Assembly (NCBI RefSeq): GCF_009184545.1
Contig: NZ_QJOW01000001.1
Span: forward strand, 124,001 to 188,000
DNA: 64,000 bases
Source of the DNA: Halosegnis rubeus
GTDB lineage: Archaea > Halobacteriota > Halobacteria > Halobacteriales > Haloarculaceae
Direction: 5' to 3'
Positions 57,927-64,000 of the stretch are shown piece by piece. Both the position numbers and the translations under genes were made by a program. Within the stretch, counting starts at the first letter, position 1. Every line of letters begins with the position of its first letter. The notes under the pieces are model-generated. The model had not been told where the DNA came from, ran no database searches, and worked only from the letters and a program-made list of their open reading frames with translations.

Positions 57927-59144
57927 ATGCCGCAAACTGAAAATGACTCTTGTCACGTCGTTTTTGTCACTCTTGTCGATCCAACTGGGGCTTCTGGCCA
58001 GAATATTTATTCTCGGGAAATAGCAGTTGCCCTCTCAAAGCGAAATGATATTTCACTTAGCTTGATATGCCCTAAGCCTGCGAATGAACTGCCACCTCCC
58101 CTGCGAAGTTCAAAACTGACAACTAAGTTCCTACCAACGAAACAACCACGTTCAATTCGGTGGCACGCAGCAAGCCAGAAACCACTATATGATGCTCTCA
58201 CAGCTATACACCAGAAATGTAAAATCGATGGCATAGTCACAACACTAAAACCTTCACTTATAACTCCTCCAATATTTTCTCGAAAGAATTCAATCAAACA
58301 AATATTACTTGTTGAGGGAATGATGTCTCGTAATATCCGAGAGATGAATCCTTTTCCGGGATCTAGCACACTTGCCAACGTCATAACGACTGTTAACGCA
58401 AGCACAAGTTACCACATATACACGGCTTATACTGAGGCACAGGAATGGGTTCAATCTCTGCCGTTTGTAACCAAGGATAAAGTGTCTATATTTCACCACG
58501 GAGTTAACACTGATGAGATGGATTCGATGTCAATATCAGATGCGAGAAATCAGATTGATGTTAACCTACAGCCCAATCACTTTATACTCGGATTTGTTGG
58601 GAGTTTCAAATCATACCATCGTCTGGACTTACTCGTTGATGCTGCTGCATCGCTTCGTTCGAAAGGTTGTCCCGTTCACCTCCTGTTTATAGGCACGGGG
58701 CCGCAGCTCGATGCTATCAATAAGCGCTGTGCCGACCGTGGTATCAAAGATTCTGTTACATTTACTGGATTTGTCGAACATGAATTAATAAACCAATACA
58801 TATGTGCCTGCAATGCGCTCTACGGTGTGGTTGACCCCGACCATTGGGGTAGCCCTATGAAAGTATATGAGTACTTAGCCTGTGGGCGACCTGTTATCGC
58901 GTTCAATTCTGACGAATTGAAATTCATAGAAACCCAAGATATGGGTTCACTTGTTTCAGAAATGTCGGTAAACAATGTCGTTCAGGCGACGGAAAAAATA
59001 ATTAACCACAGCAAAGAGAAACGACTAGATATGGGCGCTAACGGACGAGAATACATCGTAAATCATAGGACCTGGGATGCTTTGGCAGACCGTATCGTAG
59101 GTCGTTTACGCGGCGATGAAATACAAGCGGTTACCAACAACTAA
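57927..59144 (+). CDS. family 4 glycosyltransferase
   Basis: A 405-residue enzyme with the GT-B fold. The N-terminal domain has VTLVDPTGASGQNIYSREIA. The C-terminal domain begins FILGFVGSFKSYHRLDLLVD and carries the donor-site LLFIGTGPQLDAI and WGSPMKVYEYLACGRPVIAF (E-x7-E-like region). It adds a sugar from a nucleotide donor to the growing lipid-linked chain. It is 26 bp after the polymerase and 1 bp before the next gene, so it lies in one operon. Confidence 0.88.
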   Translation: MPQTENDSCHVVFVTLVDPTGASGQNIYSREIAVALSKRNDISLSLICPKPANELPPPLRSSKLTTKFLPTKQPRSIRWHAASQKPLYDALTAIHQKCKIDGIVTTLKPSLITPPIFSRKNSIKQILLVEGMMSRNIREMNPFPGSSTLANVITTVNASTSYHIYTAYTEAQEWVQSLPFVTKDKVSIFHHGVNTDEMDSMSISDARNQIDVNLQPNHFILGFVGSFKSYHRLDLLVDAAASLRSKGCPVHLLFIGTGPQLDAINKRCADRGIKDSVTFTGFVEHELINQYICACNALYGVVDPDHWGSPMKVYEYLACGRPVIAFNSDELKFIETQDMGSLVSEMSVNNVVQATEKIINHSKEKRLDMGANGREYIVNHRTWDALADRIVGRLRGDEIQAVTNN

Positions 59145-59145
59145 T

Positions 59146-60756
59146 ATGACTGATTTGATAATTCTTGGGCTTGATGGTGCAACGTGGGATTTAGTTGATG
59201 AGCTGATTGAAGCAGGCAGACTTCCGAATATTGAGTCGCTACGTAAACAAGGAGTGGATGGAACACTAGAGAGCACATTTCCTCCAATCACTGGTCCTGC
59301 ATGGCTTTCCATGGCTACAGGAATGAATCCCGGCAAAACAGGAGTCTTCTACTTTCAGAATCGCACCGACCCCGACTCGTTTGAGTTTAAAACTCTCGGA
59401 TCAGATGCTTTCCAGGGAAAAGCTATCTGGGACATTCTAAATAGCCGTGGTCACTCCGTTGGTATATTTAATTACCCAATGTTCTATCCTCCGTACGATA
59501 TTGATGGCTTTGCAGTAAGTGGTTTGGGATCTCCTGAAGACGACACAATTACATACCCTTCTAGTTTAAAGAGTGAACTTGACGAAGTTTCTGATGAGTA
59601 TGTGGTTAAAGTTCCATATGCGGACCCAAAGTATAGTAATCGTCCCGAGGCCTTACTCGAAGACCTCTTGGAGATAGTTGAAAAACGAGAAGCTGCCATC
59701 GAATACCTCCTCGACTCAAAAAACCCTGATGTGTTTACAGGTGTAATCAGTGCTACTGATTGGGTTCAACACTATTTTTGGCGATATCATGATGAGGAAC
59801 ACATACTGCATGACCCAACAGATCCTCGAAATGATATAGACGCTATTGGCCAGGTTTGGGAGAGAGTTGACCAGACGGTTGGTCGGGTTGCTGAGATTGC
59901 TAAAGATGAAGATGCACAACTTCTAATTATTTCGGACCATGGCTTTGGTCCAGTCAATGACACATTCCATTCAAATACCTGGCTAAAAGATGCGGGTTTT
60001 ACTTTCGAGTCTGATAATTCTTTCTTTCAGCGCATAATGACAAAATACTTCCCCCACCTCCGGCGAATTGGTGAACCCATTGTTAGTGCGATTCCTGAAT
60101 TAAACAATATTGCTACTTCTCTTGGGAAGAAAATTCGTGGATGTCCCGGCGATGCAATCGATTGGGACCGTAGCGTCGCCTTCGCCCCTCAGCAAAATCT
60201 TACATGTGGAATGTTATATATGTTGTCAGAGGACGAGAATGATATTAATTCGGTTCTTAACTCACTCAAATCGCTTGAAGAATCAGAACCAACTGTCGAA
60301 TCTATTGACGTATATCGGCCTGATGAACTATATCATGGACCTAAGATTGAATTGGCACCTGACATCCTGTTTACAATTAATGAGTTTGGATGTGCTGTTG
60401 ACCCCCGAGCTGTGAGCGATAGTAGAACATTCTCTGAGGGACCACCGATGGCCGCGAGAAGTGGTGGCCACCGTCGAAATGGCATTTACCTATTTAATGG
60501 GCCTCAGAGTACAAAAGGTGATGGAGATAATGCAAAGCTAATTGATATTGCTCCGACCGTTCTATGGGCTTTAGGAGAACCCATTCCCCAGGAGATGGAT
60601 GGTAACGTGCTGAAGTCTACATTCCATGACTCATTCAGGTCTAACCAGTCTGAACGATATGAGCCACTCTCCTCTATGGTTAACACGTCTGAATCTCATC
60701 AACGCAAAGACTCCGAAGCGGCCCAAGAGCGACTTGAGGATCTTGGATATCTGTAA
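59146..60756 (+). CDS. alkaline phosphatase-superfamily phosphodiesterase/phosphotransferase, paralogue
   Basis: A 536-residue soluble protein paralogous to the one at 52304. The metal site is LIILGLDGATWDLVDELIEA (Asp10). The nucleophile region FPPITGPAWLSMATGMNPGK puts Thr49 in place of the Ser of the first copy. Later ligands are in VISATDWVQHYFWRYHD and LLIISDHGFGPVND. It ends AQERLEDLGYL. Two members within 7 kb suggest separate substrates or positions in the glycan. The start at 59146 follows the GT4 stop. Confidence 0.82.
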   Translation: MTDLIILGLDGATWDLVDELIEAGRLPNIESLRKQGVDGTLESTFPPITGPAWLSMATGMNPGKTGVFYFQNRTDPDSFEFKTLGSDAFQGKAIWDILNSRGHSVGIFNYPMFYPPYDIDGFAVSGLGSPEDDTITYPSSLKSELDEVSDEYVVKVPYADPKYSNRPEALLEDLLEIVEKREAAIEYLLDSKNPDVFTGVISATDWVQHYFWRYHDEEHILHDPTDPRNDIDAIGQVWERVDQTVGRVAEIAKDEDAQLLIISDHGFGPVNDTFHSNTWLKDAGFTFESDNSFFQRIMTKYFPHLRRIGEPIVSAIPELNNIATSLGKKIRGCPGDAIDWDRSVAFAPQQNLTCGMLYMLSEDENDINSVLNSLKSLEESEPTVESIDVYRPDELYHGPKIELAPDILFTINEFGCAVDPRAVSDSRTFSEGPPMAARSGGHRRNGIYLFNGPQSTKGDGDNAKLIDIAPTVLWALGEPIPQEMDGNVLKSTFHDSFRSNQSERYEPLSSMVNTSESHQRKDSEAAQERLEDLGYL

Positions 60757-60758
60757 AT

Positions 60759-62225
60759 ATGAGTGCTAACAGACCAAATATTGTACTTGTCGTACTTGAC
60801 ACTGCTAGATTTGATGAGGTAATGACCTGTGTTAACGATATTCAGACGACACCATTCCTCCAGACTCTCGCCAACGAGGGAGCTACATATACAACTGCAT
60901 TCAGTCCGGCACCATGGACACTCCCCTCGCATGCCTCTCTGTTCACCGGCACTTATCCATCACGACACGGTGCCCACGCAGGTCATAAACAACTTAACCA
61001 CTCCATTCCAACCCTTACTGAGGCCTTCGCTGCTAATGATTACGAAACAGTTGGTGTTTCAAACAATACATGGATTAGTGGCGAATTCGGATTTGAGCGT
61101 GGATTTGAAACATTCCATCGAACGTGGCAGTATGTCCAGTCCGATACTGATCTTGGACGAGCAGCACGTACAAACGAGGGAGTTACGAAATACCGCGCCG
61201 TTGTCAAGGCGCTAATTGACGGAAATCCGCTTACGAACCTCCTAAATGCATTTTATGGAAAGTTCTTACGTAAGCAACATGACAAGGGCGCTATCCAGAC
61301 CAATGACTGGATTGAATCATGGCTTAGTGATCGAAATGACGACCCCTTCTTCTTATTCGTTAACTATCTTGAACCCCATTTGGAGTACCGTCCTCCCTCT
61401 GAACACGCTAAACAGTTCCTCCCTGACGGAATAAGCTATGATGAGGCGATGGAAATCCCACAGGACGCATGGAGGTATATTGCTAAAAAGACTGTACTTT
61501 CAGATGATGAATTGGACTCTCTACGCGCACTGTACCGCGCTGAAATCGCCTATTTAGATGAGCGCCTAAGAGAGCTACGCAGCATTTTACAAAAATCCAA
61601 TGAGTGGAAGAATACCATCTTTGTAGTCCTTGGTGATCATGGTGAAAATATTGGTGAATTTGGGCTTATGGATCATCAGTATTCATTAGCAGACACCTTG
61701 TTGCATGTCCCGCTTGTGATTCATGGTGGACCGTTCAATAATTATGGTCAGATTGACTCCCCAGTACAACTCGTTGATATTCCTGCCACCCTATTGGAAT
61801 GTGCTGGCATTGATCAGTCTATATTTAACAAATCCATACAAGGTCAATCATTCCACCCGGATTCCGATATGCGTCGAAGTAGGGTATTTGCCGAGTACCT
61901 CGCGCCACAACCATCTATGGAGGCACTGGAGCAGCGAGTTGGCAAACTCCCCGCTGGGGTCCGGACATACGATCGATCCCTTCGGACAATTCGCACTGAT
62001 GAGTGGAAACTCATTCGAGGCTCAGACGGAACCCGCCGACTATACCGAACAGAAGGTGAAGAAACTGATGACAAATCAGAACTATATCCAGATATAGCTG
62101 AGCATCTTGAAAACCAACTTGATGAGTGGCTTAACTCGTTTGAACACGCTGATGTGACTGATGATGCTGTTCGAATAAGTAAGGACACAAGAAACCGACT
62201 TGAGGAACTTGGCTATCTACAGTAA
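60759..62225 (+). CDS. sulfatase-family (alkaline phosphatase superfamily) protein with Thr nucleophile
   Basis: A 488-residue soluble protein of the sulfatase branch. It starts RPNIVLVVLDTARFDEV, with nucleophile region PAPWTLPSHASLFTGTYPSR, FFLFVNYLEPHLEYRPP, and FVVLGDHGENIGEFGLMDH with metal ligands. True sulfatases have Cys or Ser in C/SxPxR, oxidised to formylglycine; here Thr54 is in that place, as in phosphoglycerol and phosphoethanolamine transferases of the LtaS/EptA group. A phosphotransferase or hydrolase role is therefore more likely than sulfate removal. It ends RNRLEELGYLQ like the other two. It is 2 bp after the previous gene. Confidence 0.82.
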   Translation: MSANRPNIVLVVLDTARFDEVMTCVNDIQTTPFLQTLANEGATYTTAFSPAPWTLPSHASLFTGTYPSRHGAHAGHKQLNHSIPTLTEAFAANDYETVGVSNNTWISGEFGFERGFETFHRTWQYVQSDTDLGRAARTNEGVTKYRAVVKALIDGNPLTNLLNAFYGKFLRKQHDKGAIQTNDWIESWLSDRNDDPFFLFVNYLEPHLEYRPPSEHAKQFLPDGISYDEAMEIPQDAWRYIAKKTVLSDDELDSLRALYRAEIAYLDERLRELRSILQKSNEWKNTIFVVLGDHGENIGEFGLMDHQYSLADTLLHVPLVIHGGPFNNYGQIDSPVQLVDIPATLLECAGIDQSIFNKSIQGQSFHPDSDMRRSRVFAEYLAPQPSMEALEQRVGKLPAGVRTYDRSLRTIRTDEWKLIRGSDGTRRLYRTEGEETDDKSELYPDIAEHLENQLDEWLNSFEHADVTDDAVRISKDTRNRLEELGYLQ

Positions 62226-62400
62226 ATATAAAATAGTCAGTGCCGCTCCCAATTGAATCCCAGAAAAATTTTATCAGATTGTGCGAAAGCTGAAATCAGA
62301 AAACCCAAGTGTGTTGTTTCCACAGCTATTGTGTTGGCCATACGACATTCTCACATCTTACATCTAGAATAATAAACTTCTACTTAATAATGTGTATCTT

Positions 62401-62408
62401 CTTCAGCT
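62401..62408. repeat. left 8-bp target site duplication of the IS6 element
   Basis: CTTCAGCT here is repeated exactly at 63103-63110 on the other side of the element. Eight bases is the usual duplication of IS6-family transposition. Confidence 0.85.
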
Positions 62409-63102
62409 GGTAGTGTTCAGATACGCTGATTCCATGCGAAGGCGAACGCTTGAAGCCAATTTTCGACGGTGTCTGCTTCGGCGTGACTGAAACAGTTTGA
62501 GAACTGGTTTGTTCGGCGTTTTAGTTCCTGAAAGACACGTTCGAGGCATTCCGATTACCGTGTTTTTCATATCTGTAATCGAGACCGTGTCGATGGAGTG
62601 CTGCTTGCAGCCACGGTGCAGAATCGACGAGGAAGAGCGCATCATCGACGAGATGTTTCTCGCGGAGTTCCGCAAGGAACATCTCGGTTATCGCTTGATT
62701 TCTCGTCGGAGAGAGCTTCACATGTAGCAAGCGGTTTGTCTCGGAATCGACTGCAGCGTACAGCCAGAATCGTTCATCGTTGAGCTGGATCATGGTTTCG
62801 TCGACTGCAACGTGATCCGGGTCGGCACCATCTGTTGGCTGTAGATCGGCTTTCTGTACCCAGTTGTGGACGGTGGATCGACAACGCTCGACACCCAAAC
62901 TATCAAGAATCGAGATGATATTCGAAAGTGATAGTCCAGCCAAATGGAGTCGAATACGAACTTCATCGCTGGTTCGGGTGTCGCCTCTCGCTCCACAAAT
63001 TCTAACTCGAAGCGGTCGCTATCGCCGTTGAGGCGGGCGGTTTCGAGCATAGCCACTCAACAATCGTACCGCCTCATCCTTGATCCTTATCTGAACACCG
63101 CC
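62409..63102 (-). mobile_element. IS6-family insertion sequence, 694 bp
   Basis: The terminal inverted repeats are GGTAGTGTTCAGATA (62409-62423) and, reversed, GGCGGTGTTCAGATA (63088-63102), 13 of 15 identical. Flanked by the direct repeat CTTCAGCT. Length and a single DDE transposase frame match haloarchaeal IS6 elements. The transposase is frameshifted, so the copy is probably immobile. It lies in the 3' end of a glycosyltransferase gene read on the same strand. Confidence 0.85.
62417..63050 (-). pseudogene. IS6-family transposase, frameshifted twice
   Basis: The pieces are MLETARLNGDSDRFELEFVE (start 63050), then in another frame IRLHLAGLSLSNIISILDSL with VQKADLQPTDGADPDHVAVD, ERFWLYAAVD and FLVDSAPWLQAALHRHG. 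In a third frame come LERVFQELKRRTNQFSNCFS and WLQAFAFAWNQRI (end 62417). The DDE acids are visible (VAVDET, LVDSAPW, LERVF), but shifts near 62,990 and 62,535 break the protein. Confidence 0.82.
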
Positions 63103-64000
63103 CTTCAGCTTCTTCCACAACTCTATATAAATGCGATGTCGTCAGTTCAACTGTAGAGTCCCAATTATAATGCCCCTCAATTGCTGATCGTGGAGAGGAT
63201 GGTGTCTCGACAAGTACTTGTTTAATCGAAGTACTATAGCCGCTGATATTCCCTACTGTCACTGTCTCTCCCACATCATCAACGAGCGGTGCGACGTGTT
63301 CAAGGTCGCTCACGACGGCCGGGACCCCTGAAGCGAGGGCTTCCAACACCGTTCGTGGAAGACCCTCCGCTCTGGATGGTAGTATAAGCGCGTCTGCGCC
63401 ACGATACACTGCCGGCATCTCGTCGTACGCGACATGACCGAGGAAGGTAACTGCTTCTCCCATCCCACGGGCCGCTACCAGATCTTCCAGTCCCTCCTGC
63501 AGTGGGCCATCGCCACATACCACGAGATGGGCATCCGGCATATCCGCTCGGAGTTGGTCAACTGCGGCAACAGCGTCGCGTGGACGTTTCCCTTCAACGA
63601 GCCGTCCGACAAACAGTATCACCGGTCCGTCGCCGGTTGGTAGACGCTCGCTCACCGGACCATCTGGGGTAAATCGTGTTGTATCGATACCATTGTGGAC
63701 AACCTCGATTGGGGCTGTGACGCCAATCCCCCGCAGGCGGTCTCGGTCGGCTTCGGTATAGCAAAACGCTACCGACGCTCGATTAAACGTCCAGCGTCCA
63801 AGCGTCCGAAGGTAGGCGTCGAAGACCACCTTTGGAGCGGTTTGTGAGTAGAGTCCGTGGTTGGTCACGGCCAGTGGTACGTCGGAAAATCGGGTGGCTA
63901 GTGCCGCGAGATTCGTCGAGAAGTATAGGTGTGAGTGGGCGTGGACAACATCGTACTGCCCCGAGCTGACGGCATCAACTAGGAAGCGCCCGACACCGGT
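63074..64000 (-). CDS. family 4 glycosyltransferase, 5' end beyond window, C-terminus altered by IS6
   Basis: 308 codons are visible; the frame is open to the right edge. The GT-B C-terminal domain shows PVILFVGRLVEGKRPRDAV, HLVVCGDGPLQEGLEDL, VTFLGHVAYDEMPAVYRGAD and ILPSRAEGLPRTVLEALASG (E-x7-E). Residues 1-44 of the visible part include DVVHAHSHLYFSTNLAALA. The last nine codons (GRCSDKDQG) come from the IS6 end. Without the insertion the frame would read VVEEAEEDTHY and stop, using the sequence left of the element. The enzyme core is intact and probably active. Confidence 0.88.
   Translation of the reverse strand, partial: TGVGRFLVDAVSSGQYDVVHAHSHLYFSTNLAALATRFSDVPLAVTNHGLYSQTAPKVVFDAYLRTLGRWTFNRASVAFCYTEADRDRLRGIGVTAPIEVVHNGIDTTRFTPDGPVSERLPTGDGPVILFVGRLVEGKRPRDAVAAVDQLRADMPDAHLVVCGDGPLQEGLEDLVAARGMGEAVTFLGHVAYDEMPAVYRGADALILPSRAEGLPRTVLEALASGVPAVVSDLEHVAPLVDDVGETVTVGNISGYSTSIKQVLVETPSSPRSAIEGHYNWDSTVELTTSHLYRVVEEAEGRCSDKDQG
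63103..63110. repeat. right 8-bp target site duplication of the IS6 element
   Basis: CTTCAGCT, identical to 62401-62408. It lies within the glycosyltransferase coding sequence (codons for Glu-Ala-Glu on the minus strand). Confidence 0.85.

Noticed and set aside
60759-62225. Annotation as an active sulfatase
   Set aside because: The position that must be Cys or Ser for formylglycine is Thr54, so a sulfatase mechanism is not supported by sequence.

Overview
This 64 kb window is from a haloarchaeon (class Halobacteria). The evidence is the strongly acidic, GC-rich proteins, the archaeal SecF-SecD pair, the haloarchaeal type of malate synthase, archaeal Pus10, a pyruvoyl arginine decarboxylase, PGF-CTERM surface proteins, a single-domain ER-type signal peptidase and an Orc1/Cdc6 protein. 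Many genes have a TATA box about 25-30 bp before the start codon, and ATGA/TGATG overlaps link genes in operons. I cannot name the genus from the sequence alone.

Layout. Bases 1-33,600 are mostly core chromosome: arginine decarboxylase (cut by the left edge), the glyoxylate bypass (malate synthase and isocitrate lyase), a tRNA-Thr with a broken integrase beside it, a crotonase, MOSC protein, SecF/SecD, RNase HII, Pus10, undecaprenyl-diphosphatase, a UDP-sugar block (nucleotidyltransferase plus GlmS), and a run of three sugar epimerase/dehydratase genes led by a UDP-sulfoquinovose synthase homologue. Bases 23.8-33.1 kb hold a cell-surface locus. It has three secreted proteins of the TasA/camelysin-like (DUF1102-like) kind, one fused to a beta-helix and one ending in PGF-CTERM, a SipW-like signal peptidase, a DUF5305 membrane protein and a membrane-anchored wHTH regulator. 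I regard it as the best candidate for an undescribed fibre or matrix system.

Bases 33.6-46.6 kb are an accessory island. It begins in the wreck of an aldo/keto reductase next to an orphan IS200/IS605-type right end (a reRNA/omegaRNA-like double hairpin). It then carries two HTH-plus-nucleotidyltransferase modules, one fused and one split, that look like toxin-antitoxin relatives, a broken ArdC-like antirestriction gene, an internally duplicated orphan protein, a large S-layer-type glycoprotein gene, an Orc1/Cdc6 gene and a three-gene operon of small plasmid- or virus-like proteins.

Bases 46.7-64 kb form a polysaccharide locus. A polyprenyl sugar-phosphate transferase, a NUDIX hydrolase and the full dTDP-rhamnose set (rfbA, B, C, D) are followed by an AT-richer block with a flippase, a Wzy-like polymerase, GT2 and GT4 glycosyltransferases and three alkaline-phosphatase-superfamily proteins. 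A decayed IS6-family element with an intact 8-bp target duplication sits in the last codons of another GT4 gene, which runs off the right edge. Together these genes could make lipid-linked rhamnose-containing repeat units, flip and polymerise them, and decorate them with phosphate-type groups.
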